Shown: piece after piece, positions 34,138 to 47,259 of the stretch | Layout of the letters: every line of letters begins with the position of its first letter | Numbering within the stretch: position 1 is the stretch's first letter | DNA from: Verticillium longisporum | Taxonomy: Eukaryota; Ascomycota; Sordariomycetes; Glomerellales; Plectosphaerellaceae | Reading direction: 5' to 3' | Length of the DNA: 64,000 bases | NCBI GenBank assembly: GCA_019188255.1 | Contig: JAETXT010000010.1 | Location: forward strand, 3,570,133 to 3,634,132 | Notes under the pieces: model-generated | Databases searched by the model: none | What the model was told of the DNA's origin: nothing | Seen by the model: the letters and a program-made list of their open reading frames with translations, nothing else | Program-made: the position numbers and the translations under genes

Positions 34138-35038
34138 AAAGCGTAGAGTTCAAAGAACAAGATACACTTGGGACGCCTCAAGAAGCTCGCGACTCGCAGC
34201 TACATGCGAAGTAAAAGTACCCCGTCAGTAAGCGGGCGGCGATGAAGATTTCTTATCGCAAAGACTCATCGCGAGTTCGAGTCACCCTAGGTGACCACCG
34301 GGACGATCCGGCGGGTCTGGACCCTGGCGACGCTAAGGCGATCCGGAGGGGCGCCGGGTCATCACCAGTGCACTATTGGCTGGGACTTCCAGACTCAGTG
34401 GCGGGCGGTGGTGTCCTTGGGGTGGTCGGTTGGCGATTGGTGAACACCCCGCTGAAAAAAGTCTGCGGGTGATTTGTTGGAGGAGATGCCGGTCAAAGGT
34501 TTAGCAACGGGCCGGGGAGGCTTCACATGTTCCCCCGTGGTTATTGTGGCCTCGGGCTAGACAGCCAGTGGACAGTTGACGCAGTGAAAAGGCCGGTATC
34601 GCATCTACGCGACTCAGTTCGGCGCTGGCTTGCCGATGTGGGCGGGCGGGCGGTGTTGATTCAGAACGGCTTCTCGAAATGATCTTTTGGTGATCTGAAG
34701 TTATGGTCCATTGTCTGCCCTCCCATCTCTCCACCGACTTCCCCCCGATATTTGCTGTGCGTGTGGCTGTCCAAGGCTGCGTGGCGCTTGGGCGTCAAGG
34801 AAGCCCCCACGTGCCACTGTGGACTGGGAGAGCTCACTAATAACCGAGCACCCCCTAATCACTGCCAACCGAGACAGGCAGGCTGAGCTTCGAGCGCGTG
34901 TGCCAGTGCCAGCGCCTGCACCTGCCACTGCCCATGCAAACCTCCACGCGTCGGTCGGGTCCTGTTGATCGAGGAAAGCCCCGTCCTCCCAATTTCCATG
35001 TCCCCCAGAATGCCATCCGTCCGACCACCTCCCTCCTC
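34138..35038. promoter_or_regulatory. Divergent promoter region between permease and GH47 genes
   Basis: About 900 bp between two divergent starts. No specific operator is claimed. A tRNA B-box-like string near 34274 was examined and rejected. Confidence 0.5.
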
Positions 35039-36833
<1,795 letters not shown>

Positions 36834-36943
36834 AACTCGGATCACTCACGATGAAACACTTTACAATTTTAATGATTTATTCTTCGCCTAGCTCCCCCTC
36901 ACGCTGTGGTATCATCCTTCTGCACTACAAGCACGCCATTCGC

Positions 36944-38573
36944 TCATGGCTTCCACCGCAGCATGGTCATGGACGCCTGCGGGAACTCATACAGGCCCTG
37001 TCCATCCCAGGAACTTTCGGCAATACCGACTTCTTCCTTCTCCTCCGTGTTGACGGCGTCGATGCTCGGGCCCGCCACCGTGAAGACGTCAACTTTGCCG
37101 GAGACGCCCTCGAGCTTGGTCGCGAAGCTCTTGGTCTCGTGGATATTGACAACGACAAGCGATACGATGCCCTCGTCGTTGATGGACGCGCTGACGTCGA
37201 GCCATGGTGTCTCAATGGTGCCGCGAATCCATTCGGGCTTTGTCTGACCCTCGTACTCGCCGCATTGGACATTGACGCCGATCGTCTGGCCGCGCATATG
37301 CTTGCTGAAAAGCAGCAGGGGCCACCACGTCGGCTGCTTGAGGAGACCGTTTTTGGTCGTCATAAGAGGGGAGATGACGTTGACAGACTGCGCAATGGTT
37401 GCCATGCCGATGTACTTGGCCTGGCGGATGAAGACGTTGAGCCAGACGGCCACAGCGAGCGCGTCTGACAAGGTGTACTTCTCCTCAGCGCCAAGCCAGC
37501 CCGGCGCTCTTACGGGATCCCAGACGTTCCACTCATCAAAGCATATCTTCTGGCGAGGAATGTTGTTGGGGATCTTGTTCTCGATTCGTGCAAGATCAAT
37601 GAGGCTGGCCGTGATCTCAATGGCACGTTCGGCAGACCGCGGCGCCGTCGCATTCTTGAGGTGCTCAGGAGACGCTGTGTAGATGTGAATGCTGTGCATG
37701 TCAATGAGGCACGAGGCTGAGTTGTCTCCGAGCGCATGCATTGTGTAGTTGATACACTCCTTGGTAACGTAGGCGTCCCAAGATGTCGGGCCCTCCATGC
37801 CGCAGAGAATCAATTGCACATTCGGGTCGAGGAGCTTGAGCGCCTTGGCCCACTGCCATGCCTTCTTGGCATAGTCCTCCTTGGTCATCTGCTCGACCTG
37901 CCACGGGCCCCAGCATTCGTTGCCCAGCGCCCAGTACTTGACGTTGTAGGGCTCTTCGCGGCCGTTCTGTCGCCGGAGGTTCGCGTAATGGCTGTCGGCC
38001 GTCGAATTGCAGTATTCGAGCCAACCCATAGCCTCGTCAAGCGTGCCCGTGCCAAAGTTGAGCGCCAGGTATGGCTCGGTGCCGACGACCTCGCACCATC
38101 GCAGGAACTCATCCGTACCAAACTCGTTTGTCTCGATTCCATGCCACGCAAGCTCTTGCCTTCGTCGCGTCAATTTCTCGACTCCCCAATTCTCTGCTTC
38201 GGTCTCGTCACTCACTTCTTGGGCCGCTTCTCGCGAGGGCCAATGCCGTCCTGCCAGTGGTAGGTCGCGATGAAGTTGCCGCCGGGATAGCGCACAACGG
38301 GGCACTTGAGCTCCTGGAAGGCCTCGATCACGTCCTTGCGGTAGCCATTCTCGTCAGACAGAGGGCTGCCTGGGTCATAGAGGCCGCCATAGATGCAACG
38401 GCCCATGTGCCTGGTTCGAACATCAGTCACAGGGCCTAATGGTCTGTGCGCGAAGCGGAAACTCACTCAGTGAAGCCGCCATAGGTGTTGTCTTCAATCT
38501 TGGCAATCTTGTGGTTAGAATTGACCGAGATAAAGGGCTGCTGCTCGTCTGTGAGTTTCGTAAAGGTGGCCAT
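36944..38573 (-). CDS. Intracellular-type alpha-L-arabinofuranosidase (GH51)
   Basis: The three exons 38573-38467, 38410-38216 and 38159-36944 encode 505 aa. GH51 enzymes release terminal L-arabinofuranose from arabinan, arabinoxylan and their oligosaccharides. Conserved parts are HMGRCIYGGLYDPGS, VVRYPGGNF and YHWQDGIGP, then ALGNECWGPW with the acid/base Glu, and KICFDEWNVW with the nucleophile Glu. There is no signal peptide (MATFTKLTDEQQ), so it probably acts on imported oligosaccharides in the cytosol. Length fits the intracellular GH51 group. Introns are 56 nt each, with GTGAGT donors and correct phases. Its 3' end lies 110 bp from that of the convergent GH47 gene. Confidence 0.94.
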
Positions 38574-39791
38574 GGTTGGAGCAACAGCAAGAAATATGTT
38601 TATGAGAAAGAAGACCAGAGAGAGATCAGTTGTTGAGACCGAGGTGTTAGGAACCAACGCGTTTTATCGGCCCTGTACCAGACAGGACCCGCGCTGATGA
38701 TAGGATCGTTTGCCGGAGCGGAGGCGCGTGTACTCAAGATGCGGAGAAGCGGCCAACGAGTCAGTGCCCAGTCGGCGGGGTCGACGGCGGGGACGAGCGC
38801 CCCATATTCTGCATGGCGTCCCGGGGCGCGGTCGACAATGGCCCGAGTTGGTGGAGAAGATGTGAGCTCGTTGAGTTTGCTCTGTTGAAGCCGTGCCAGT
38901 GACCTCACGTTCTCAATATTGACCAAGACATCCCAGCCATTTTCATCCCACTGACATAGATAACCTGACCCGCCATGCTGTTTGCTGTCTTGATCCTGAT
39001 CCTGAATCCACCCGCGAGTCAGGGGTTATGTATCCGGCAATGCGGTTGAATTGATGGGAATTGATGCCAGGCTAGCCTGGGTATCAATGCCCCGATGCTC
39101 CGATTGGCGCGCTTCGTGGCAGCTTGAATTCGATCTCCTCGTGCCTACTTCGCCAGAACTTGACACGGCCGTGATGGGATGACGGCGACGATACTCACGA
39201 CGGCTTGGTGGCTTGCTTCATTGTGGATGTTTTAGGTTGAACTAAGCCCTTTTACTTGGCATCTGTCATGCCTTGCTTTGGGACTTGCTGCTTTGCTGCT
39301 ATTTTGTGGTCTTACCGATGCGCTCGAATGAAGCACGGCATCGGCGAAGACAAGACGGAACTCATACGAGCCCATGGACCTGCTTACGTACCTAGGTACC
39401 TGCGGCAGCCGATAATGTTCACATGTAGGGATTTCTATTCGCAACCTGTCACCATCCTCGTTGACCTAAACTGAACGCGCTGCCTCCTGGGGCCATCTCT
39501 TATGATCGGAGTTCATGACCGGAGCCAGCACGACTGTCGTCGCAGTGGGCCACGCAGCCCCCGAAGGATTGCCCCGCCGGCTAGTGACTCCCAGGCCGCA
39601 GATCCCACTCCACTCTCCCGAGATGCAGGTGGGATTTCCAGCGACACTGGAAACTTGGCATGCGGTGCTGGTAGCGTTCGTATGGTTTCTGTGTGGACCG
39701 ATCATAGATAAAACCACACGGCCGCGCTGTTCGATCCGAAATTCTGCAGTTGTTGCTGTCCAACAGATACATAGCACTTCAAGAAATCGCC
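38574..39791. promoter_or_regulatory. Divergent promoter region between GH51 and sugar transporter genes
   Basis: This 1.2-kb spacer separates the starts of the arabinofuranosidase and sugar transporter genes. No operator is identified with confidence. The arrangement would allow shared control of arabinoside hydrolysis and sugar uptake. Confidence 0.45.
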
Positions 39792-41438
39792 ATGGCCCTC
39801 CCTCCGAAAGTATATCAGTGGCTCGTTGGCGTGTTCGCCTCGCTTGGCTCGCTGACATATGGCTACGATCTCGGGGTCATCGCCCAAGTCATCGCCGCTC
39901 CGTCCTTCCTGGACCGCGTCGGCGACAACCCTGCCGAAATCGGAGGCATCGTGTCTATTTTCACGGGTGGCGCCTTCTTTGGTGCTCTGGCTGCCGCCCC
40001 GACGGCCGACAGACTTGGTCGTAAGCTTTGCATCCTCATTGGCGCCGTCGTCTTTATAATCGGAGGTCTGTTGCAGACGTTGGCGAAAAACACTGCCTAT
40101 ATGATGGCTGGCCGTGGGATCGGCGGCCTTGGAATCGGAGCCATGGTTATGAGTATGTTGAGTATTTCTTTGCTCTCGTCCAGCTCTTGCTGACTTGTTC
40201 TCAGTCATTCCCGTTTATCAGGCCGAACTTGCACATCCAAGTATTCGAGGCACTGTCACAGCGCTTCAACAATTCATGTTGGGCGTCGGTGCGCTCTTCG
40301 CCGCCTGGTTCTCCTATGCCATGACTGTCGGCGTCTCTGATGATAACGAGAACCAGTGGAGGATATCCCTTGGATTGCAAAACATCCCAGCTGGCGTCCT
40401 AGCCCTCTTGATCATGCTTTTCCCAGAGTCACCTCGATGGCTTATCGATCACGGAAAGGCTGAGGATGGCCTCAAGACTCTCGCCAAGCTCCACTCCGAT
40501 GGAAACGTCAACGATGCCTGGGTCCAAGCTGAGTTTGCCCAGATTCAGGAATCCATTAGCGTCGAACAAGAGGTTCAGGCAAAGTCCTACCTGGAACTTT
40601 TCCGCGACAAGTCCTGCCTGCGACGTCTCTGGATTGCCTGTTCTGTCCAGGCCTCTATTCAGATGACTGGCGTGGCAGCTATACAATATTACAGCGTGGC
40701 TATCTACAGCAAGATGGGCATCTCGACGAACAACACCCTCATGTATCAAGCCATCTCCAACATACTGGCTCTATGCGCACAGGGCCTCTGCATGGCCTTG
40801 GTAGATCGGCTTGGCCGTCGCTGGCCCCTTATCTTGGGCAATGTCGGCAATTGCATTACTTTTATCATTTCCACTGCCCTTCTGGCGTCTTTCCCACCTG
40901 ACGAGAGCGGCGGAAATAAGGCCGCGAGCTGGGCTTTCATCGTCATGACTTGGATTTATAATTTCTCCTTCAGCGCCACGTGTGGTCCCTTGTCCTGGAT
41001 CATTCCTGCAGAGATTTTTGACATGAAGACGAGGGCCAAAGGCGTCAGTATCGCGACGGCCGTCAATCTTGCATTCAATGCAATGATTGCACAGACGACT
41101 TCAGTGGCCCTGGACGATAATACCGGCATCGGATGGAGATGGTATATTCTATTCATCGTGAGTCATGAATGGTCATCAACCTACGCTGAGCCAACGGCTA
41201 ACGTTCCAAGGTGTGCAACGCTACCAACGCCATATACTTCTGGTGTGTTCTACCCGAAACTGCTCGCCGTCCTCTTGAAGAGATGCGCTATCTGTTCACC
41301 GAAGCGCCGTACTTCGTTCCAACCATGGACCCTTCACAAGCTTATTCCAACGACATGGAGCTGCGACTGGAACAGGCTGAGAGGAAGCAAGGTGGTGCAG
41401 CTGACTTGGAAGTCGAGGATGTTCAGAGTCGTGTTTGA
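39792..41438 (+). CDS. MFS sugar transporter (hexose/pentose family)
   Basis: The three exons 39792-40152, 40205-41157 and 41211-41438 encode 513 aa with 12 predicted membrane spans. Sugar-porter signatures are present: LGSLTYGYDLGVIAQV in helix 1, DRLGRK between helices 2 and 3, IPVYQAELAHPSIRG, PESPRWLIDHGK in the central loop, LVDRLGRRWP in the second half, PAEIFDMKTRAKG, and the final PETARRPLEEM. These place it in the sugar-porter branch of the major facilitator superfamily, at the plasma membrane. The exact sugar is unknown. It is divergent from the GH51 arabinofuranosidase gene, so an arabinose- or pentose-linked role is possible but unproved. Confidence 0.93.
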
Positions 41439-41581
41439 GCTCGCTGTACACAAATGGACGCATCCATTCAATCTTAGCATGCAATCCAGAACAGACCATT
41501 TGGGTTATCAGTCAACGCTTGCTAAGGGTTCGAGATGATACAAATCATATCTCCACCGCCACTCCTGATATGCTGACATGC

Positions 41582-42571
41582 TCACTTCCACAAAGTCCTC
41601 TTATCAGCGGCATCTTTGACGAAATGCGTCATCAGAAATTGGTTCCCAAGACTTTCCAGTCGCCCCCGATATCTTTCCTCTGCTCGATGCGCCTTCTCAA
41701 TCTGCTTCTGGTGCGTAGCCAGAATTTCTTGCTGTTGTGGCAATGGCAGGTGAGCAAGACTCCTCTCGTCGTTCTTATTGAGTGAAGCCAGTTGTTTCGC
41801 AAACTTGTACTCCTTCTTATTTGCTCGCGTCTGCGTGAGGGCATCCTTGCCGGAACGACTGACTAGCGACGTTGATGCTGAAGTTGAAGGTGCCGAGTTG
41901 TCGAGATCGCTTGCTGGTCCATCTTCTATGAGATCTGACCTGCCAGGCGATCGTGGCTTCAGGGGTTGTCGTCGGGGATTTACTGGTATTTGGGATCGGT
42001 GAGAAATGACTCTACCAGAGGGCAAGCGGAGCGAATTTTCGTCAGGCTGCACTGTGCGATTCTCGACCCTATCTTTCCTCGGGAGTGCACTATCGTCTGC
42101 GTCTTCGTCTACTTCACTCCACGCCTCTGAGCCGGAGAAGTCGTAGAAGTCCGCAAATTCCGAGTCGTCGCTCGCAATATCGAACTTGCAGTGGCCTTTT
42201 CCAAGCATGTCTGCAGATCTGTCAGTATCACTCTCACGACGCCTGGTGCTCGAGGTTGACTGACGTTGCTGTACTGCGAGTGTGCTAGCCCGCTGCGTTC
42301 CACAGCAGATGCATTCGTTGTGTCCGACGATGATGAGGTGAAGATAGGAGAAGAGAGTTTGAAGATCCACGATGAGGCGCTTCTTATCTGGGATGAAAAG
42401 CCCGTGTGCCGTTTGCATGTGCCCAACGTTGTCATCAAATGATTCGGAGAGCTTGTTGCAGAACAAGCATTGGTCGTGATCGAAAACGGGGTTAGCCCTT
42501 GGTGTTCCGATGAGTTCTGAAAGCTTGTCTGGGCTGCTGGACCCGCTTCCAGTGGTTGTTCCGCCTATCAT
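41582..42571 (-). CDS. Short REI1/ZNF622-like C2H2 zinc-finger protein
   Basis: A single frame containing a 54-nt intron at 42211-42264 (GTCAGT donor, GCAG acceptor; a multiple of three), giving 311 aa when spliced. The N-terminal third matches the central part of cytosolic 60S-maturation factor Rei1: CLFCNKLSESFDDNVGHMQ with HGLFIPDKKR, then VDLQTLFSYLHLIIVGHNEC and the second finger ICCGTQ...QQ/HMLGKGHCKF rebuilt exactly by the splice. The C-terminus (ESLGNQFLMTHFVKDAADKR) resembles the Rei1 end. The usual first C2H2 finger at the N-terminus is missing and the protein is much shorter than Rei1 as I know it, so this is probably a divergent subtelomeric paralogue, not the essential factor itself. 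Confidence 0.8.
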   Translation of the reverse strand: MIGGTTTGSGSSSPDKLSELIGTPRANPVFDHDQCLFCNKLSESFDDNVGHMQTAHGLFIPDKKRLIVDLQTLFSYLHLIIVGHNECICCGTQRASTLAVQQRQSTSSTRRRESDTDRSADMLGKGHCKFDIASDDSEFADFYDFSGSEAWSEVDEDADDSALPRKDRVENRTVQPDENSLRLPSGRVISHRSQIPVNPRRQPLKPRSPGRSDLIEDGPASDLDNSAPSTSASTSLVSRSGKDALTQTRANKKEYKFAKQLASLNKNDERSLAHLPLPQQQEILATHQKQIEKAHRAEERYRGRLESLGNQFLMTHFVKDAADKRTLWK

Positions 42572-44237
42572 ATCAATGGCAATCTAGGCTGGCGAGATTT
42601 ACTGTGGTGTTGTGAAGCAAAGGGCTGGTTTGGGGTTGGTAAATCAGGTGATGGCGATGATGTTCGTATGATCTGGTGTCGTAGAAGAAGCCCGACACAA
42701 AGTATGCTGTGACTGATCATGGATATATATGTTTTGACTTCATCTCGAATCGAACACCTTTGAGGCACAGAGCGCCGTGAAATCCCAAATCATTGCATTC
42801 GGGACCATGAAAACACGAGACTCGCAGATGCCAAGACGTGGCGTCGTGAAGCAAGTACTTTCATTGGCACATATGTACTGCCTCAGAATGAATCATCGTG
42901 GCTAATGAAAAGCTAGACCTAATCAGTGATGATGTCTTGGTTTAACGCCATGTGATTTGACTCCGCTCCTGCGGAGGGCCCCAGTTTCAGTGCTGCCCCC
43001 AATATCTTACTGACCAAAAGCCTGAACATTACCCGCCTCGCGTCAATTCAAATGTGTCCGATGGTGCAGCTGTGGTATGGCTGACTGTTGTCATAAGTCT
43101 CCAGATAGGTCCCGCAAAGCGCATAGAGACGGCTTAGGCGGCTCTGAACTCCGCTAGTAGAAGCTGCATGCATCTCGAGCTGATGGTCGCCCGTGCTCTC
43201 GGAGTTAAGGTAAGGTACCATACTTTGACCAAAGCAGCAGATAAGACCCTGATCGTGGTTTAGCAGGCACCAAAACAAGCCGAAAGCTGGATTGGAAACG
43301 AGACCTCCGCCTTGACTTTCCCTCAACTTTCCATCAAAGTTCTGCCGTAGTTCCCTGACAAAGCCTGATCCAATATGACAGGACATCAAGGCATGGGATT
43401 GCTGGCCCGGCCCCTCAAAGATTGCGTGATGAACGCATGGTAGCGCGACTGCATAAGCTTCAGCTTCTGGCCCGTAACAAATTGCAGCCATCAAGCACAC
43501 GTGGGTGGCCACGAAAGACCACTGACTGGCGCTGCGCCCCAGTGAACTCACATCTCTGACCTCTCAATACGCGTACTCGTTATTGACTACAGGGGCAACC
43601 GCCCTCTGCCAACGTTTGTCACTCAAAGATAGTGCTCTAAGTTGGGCCAAATTTGCAGTAGATTTCTCAGAGGAAAATTCAAGGCAGTTGCGAGATGCAT
43701 GCCCGAGCTGACAGTATCTTGCGTAACGAAACTGAACGAGACTCACTTGGTTGCAGCATCCTCAGCCTACTGCTTTTCGGCTTCCGCCGCGAATCGAATA
43801 GCATCACCTGTGGCTTGGATCGAGTAGGACCACTGCTTTCATCTGAAGCGAATGACAGACAAAGGAAACGCCCAAAGCCCCCCGCAGACGACTAAAAGTA
43901 CTCCATATGAATCTCAGGAGTATTCGGTCTGCACAGCCGTGAGTGTTAGCTTACATTGATTCACGATGCAGCAACTATCGCTTATAGCGCCTCGCGCCTC
44001 GCGCCTCACCTATAATCGAATTGGACGAAGATACGCGAATCCATCAGCGCATGCTGACGGGCGTGGACGCACCATTTGCCCATATCGTCACGTAGCCCTT
44101 TCCCAGACGGGTGTGCTTTCAGGTTCACAAGAGGCATAGAAGAAACAGCGTATAAATTACAATGTCTTGGACTTATATGCCACCAGCCTATCTACATTTG
44201 CTGCTCACACTGAAACTCTTGATATTGCAACATCATA
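42572..44237. other. Intergenic, 1.7 kb, no supported gene
   Basis: An open frame of 167 codons on the minus strand (43551-43048) has no ATG near its beginning and no recognised domain; I do not call it. A TATA box (TATAAA, 44151-44156) near the right end fits the EthD gene start. Confidence 0.5.
44151..44156 (+). promoter_or_regulatory. TATA box of the EthD-domain gene
   Basis: TATAAA lies 82 bp upstream of the ATG at 44238, a usual distance for a fungal TATA-driven gene. Confidence 0.5.
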
Positions 44238-44856
44238 ATGAAGTTCGCCGCCGCTCGATCCGTTGCTTCACTTGTAAGTGCCACCTATAGCAGGTGTGCG
44301 CCTCATGCGAATGCTAGTGTACCAGCCATGCCCGGCGCTCTGGACCAGTGCTGTTACTTGACATACAAAGCTGCTTGCACTATGAATATGGAGCGAATGT
44401 TCCACGTAAAACTCTTCTACAACCGCAAGCAGGGTATCACGCCAGAGCAGTTCAATCACTATTGGGCCTCCAATCATGCCGAACTGGCAACACCCTTTCA
44501 TCTCCGCCTGGGTGCGGTGAAGTATTCTCAGGTATGGTTGTCCAGATTTTTGACCTCTTCTCTACAATACCTGACGCAGTGGGGGCTGTTTATAGTATCA
44601 CTCGACGCCCGAATTCCGCGACTTCGGCCGTGTTGAGAACGCACCGCCCATTCTTGAGTTCGACGGCGCTGCCGAATTCTGGGTACACAACCTGGAGACC
44701 TTTCAATCGATGGGAAGCGATCCAGAGTACCTCAACAAAATTCAGCTTGACGAGGCAAACTTTATTGACCCGGAATCGATCCGAATGGTTATAGGGGTAG
44801 ACTATATCGTTATGGAGAACCAACACACGGTCGTAGAGCACGGTCGATCTTTCTGA
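44238..44856 (+). CDS. EthD-domain protein (dimeric alpha+beta barrel)
   Basis: Two exons, 44238-44531 and 44596-44856, give 184 aa. The EthD/dimeric-barrel signature is clear: MFHVKLFYNRKQGITPEQFN, HYWASNHAELA, then across the intron YHSTPEFRDFG, FDGAAEFWVHNLETFQSMGS and LDEANFIDPES. Family members include small cofactorless enzymes of aromatic polyketide and pigment pathways (decarboxylases, oxygenases, cyclases). The N-terminal 48 residues are unusual for the family. A strong GTAAGT donor at 44274 with an in-frame acceptor at 44348 (75 nt) could remove part of them, and translation could also start at 44382. It lies next to a secreted FAD oxidoreductase gene on the same strand. Confidence 0.8.
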
Positions 44857-45630
44857 AGATAATCCCCATTTCTATATCGAGGTTAGATCATCATGTCAGT
44901 ACGAGGCAGGCAAAGGTTTTGACGCAAGCAGTAATATGTCAAATGTAGCAGCGTTTGCTTTATGGAGCAAACCTGTGAGCTCCTGGGATCTGCTCGGTCT
45001 GTTTGTGAGACTTGACCTACAAACTGCATGGCGTACGCCTGGAATATTGCGAGGTGCCGTTGTGAAGCCGATGTCCCGAAGTTCTGACGTTGCACAAAAG
45101 TGAAGCTGAGCTAATTGAGGGAATGCCTTCCCTGAACATAGCCCCCGACGCGTGGCAACTCATTTACCGGCCGTGCTTCCGAAGCCGCAGACAGAGACAC
45201 ACACGTTCGATGAGTTCAATAGGCTGAACTTTAACGTGTCTTAAATGAGACATCCCAGCATTTGGGCACCACGCCCAGCTGTTTTGTTTTGCCCCATGAC
45301 TCGATCCTATGGCCCTCCTGGTCGTAGCAATCAGGTTTAATTCGCACGTGTTCCCTCTTTCGGAGCTCTCGGATGGCTAATACTGCCCCAAGATTCCGCC
45401 ACATTCATCATGTGTACAGCCCACAGGGCAGGATTTCTTTGGCATGGGGTAGCACAAATGACCATGACGCGCCGTCATGTCATGAGCCAAGACTGTTAAG
45501 GGGTTTGCGTTGCCCATAAGGTCGCATTATAAATACGGATGCCCGACTCTTGTTACTGCGAGGATTGTACTGCTGCTCAGTCAGCCAGACCCTTTCTGAG
45601 TTTGATCATATTTTCTGCAGTTCGTACAAC
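44857..45630. other. Intergenic with promoter of the FAD oxidoreductase
   Basis: No gene seen. A TATAAATA box lies at 45528-45535, about 96 bp before the start codon of the next gene. Confidence 0.55.
45528..45535 (+). promoter_or_regulatory. TATA box of the FAD oxidoreductase gene
   Basis: TATAAATA about 96 bp upstream of the ATG at 45631. Confidence 0.5.
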
Positions 45631-47103
45631 ATGAGATTGTCGCCAATCATCGCCTGGCCCCTGTGGCTCGGGAGCGTATCTGCAACCCCCGGCAAGGCCA
45701 TCGGTGGCCACAATGGTCGCCCTGATCTCGCCTGCAAGGCCAATGCCGTCTATGTTGACGTGGCCATCATTGGCGGCGGCGCCGGGGGTATTCACGCCGC
45801 TATTCAGCTGAAGGATGCTGGTGCAAAGGTCTTGGTGATCGAAAAGAAAAACCAAATCGGAGGCCACGCTGAAACTTACAAAAATAAAGAAACCGGCATT
45901 GTCAGCAACGTCGGTGTCGTCCTCTTCGAGAATACAGATCTAGTGAAGCGATACTTCAATCGCCTCAAGGTCCCAGTTACGACATCTAATGTACTGGCCA
46001 CAACAAGTGCATCACGACAGTTCGACTTTGCTTTGGGGTTTCCCATTCCAGCCCAAAGCGCTTCCGCCGCAGCTGCACAGCAGCAGGTCCTTCAAGCCGC
46101 CGCTCAGGCTTACACTCAGAATGTCCTCAGCAAATATGGATGGATCGACCAGGGATTCCTAGTCCCTGATCCCGTCCCAGCAGAATTGTATGAGCCTTTT
46201 GGTCAGTTCGCAGCAAAGTACAACTTTTCGGCTCTCCTACCAGTCATTGCACAATTCAATTGGTATACGGGGAACCTCACAACCCTTCCCGCACTTTATG
46301 GCATCAAGCGCCTCGGACCTGGTCTGCTGAGCAGCCTCTTCGGCGAGTTCATCCTCTCCGGCACGGGCGATACCAGGAGTCTATACGACTCTGCTCTCAA
46401 TGAGCTCGGTTCAAGTGTACTCTTAAGCACTACTGTACTCAATGTTGACCGTCACTCTAACGCGACTGGTGTTACTCTGGTAGTAGCTGAGTCTGGCAAA
46501 AGCCCCAAGACAATCATTGCCCAGAAGCTGTTACTGGCCATCCCGCCAACTTTGAAGAACATGCTGGCCTTCGACCTCTCCAATCAGGAGAAGGAAACCT
46601 TCTCCAAGTTTTCTTCTTTGGGGTACTTCGCTGGCATAGCGAGTGTTCCTGGGTTCAACGGCAGCTTCACCAACATCGGTGCTCTGACTCCCTTCAACCA
46701 GCCCATCATCCCTGGCAACAATGGCTTCAGCTCCACGGGCTCACCTAATGAATTCCTCATTGGAGGAGGATTTGATACTGGCGATGTGACAGATGAGGAC
46801 GGCAAGAACCTTGTCCGCAAGAATCTTGCTACCCTTGCTGCCTCTGGTGTTGTCCCAGCAGATGCAGCGTCGAGCGTCACATTCCCGTACACCTCCAACC
46901 ACACGCCTTACAACGTACGCTGCAAAGCCGAAGACATCAAGAACGGTTTCTACCGGAAGCTGCTGGATTTGCAAGGTTCCAAAAACACATATTTCACCGG
47001 GGCGGCATTTGCCGGACATAACAGCGCCTTAGTTTGGACGTGGAACCAGGGGACCATTCTGCCTGCTATCACGAAGGCGCTTGGTCTGAAATATGACGCA
47101 TGA
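45631..47103 (+). CDS. Secreted FAD-dependent oxidoreductase (amine-oxidase fold, cyclopiazonate dehydrogenase-like)
   Basis: An intronless gene of 490 aa. A signal peptide (MRLSPIIAWPLWLGSVSA) is followed by the FAD-binding Rossmann motif VAIIGGGAGGIHAAIQLKDA and the second nucleotide-binding segment VLVIEKKNQIGGHAETY. The C-terminal FAD-contact region is NTYFTGAAFAGHNSALVW. The layout fits flavin amine oxidases and particularly the fungal group that includes beta-cyclopiazonate dehydrogenase, which acts in secondary metabolism. Several NxS/T sites (for instance KYNFSALL and GFNGSFTN) agree with passage through the secretory pathway. The substrate is unknown. Upstream in-frame GTG/TTG codons are ignored because the ATG at 45631 starts the signal peptide. 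Confidence 0.88.
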   Translation: MRLSPIIAWPLWLGSVSATPGKAIGGHNGRPDLACKANAVYVDVAIIGGGAGGIHAAIQLKDAGAKVLVIEKKNQIGGHAETYKNKETGIVSNVGVVLFENTDLVKRYFNRLKVPVTTSNVLATTSASRQFDFALGFPIPAQSASAAAAQQQVLQAAAQAYTQNVLSKYGWIDQGFLVPDPVPAELYEPFGQFAAKYNFSALLPVIAQFNWYTGNLTTLPALYGIKRLGPGLLSSLFGEFILSGTGDTRSLYDSALNELGSSVLLSTTVLNVDRHSNATGVTLVVAESGKSPKTIIAQKLLLAIPPTLKNMLAFDLSNQEKETFSKFSSLGYFAGIASVPGFNGSFTNIGALTPFNQPIIPGNNGFSSTGSPNEFLIGGGFDTGDVTDEDGKNLVRKNLATLAASGVVPADAASSVTFPYTSNHTPYNVRCKAEDIKNGFYRKLLDLQGSKNTYFTGAAFAGHNSALVWTWNQGTILPAITKALGLKYDA

Positions 47104-47259
47104 TGACAGCCTTTCGGACGGATTCAGATTGCTTTTGCTCGACCTATGTTCAGAAAGCACAGTTTATCTAATGACAAGACAAACTTGCCGTGCTGCAAAG
47201 CCCGATTCCATACATGACTGTGAGCTTATCATCATGCATGACGGAAGAATCAAGTCCAG

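Noticed and set aside
34260..34300. gagttcgagtc string resembling a tRNA B box
   Set aside because: Flanking bases do not form a T-arm stem and there is no A box or acceptor stem at the right distance. Similar strings at 20911 and 38411 fail in the same way.
43048..43551. 167-codon minus-strand frame
   Set aside because: Begins with GTG, first ATG is well inside, and there is no recognised domain. It might be part of an undetected gene, but I cannot support it.
43985..44010. Short tandem gcctcgc repeat
   Set aside because: Only three units in non-coding DNA; too short to call a functional element.
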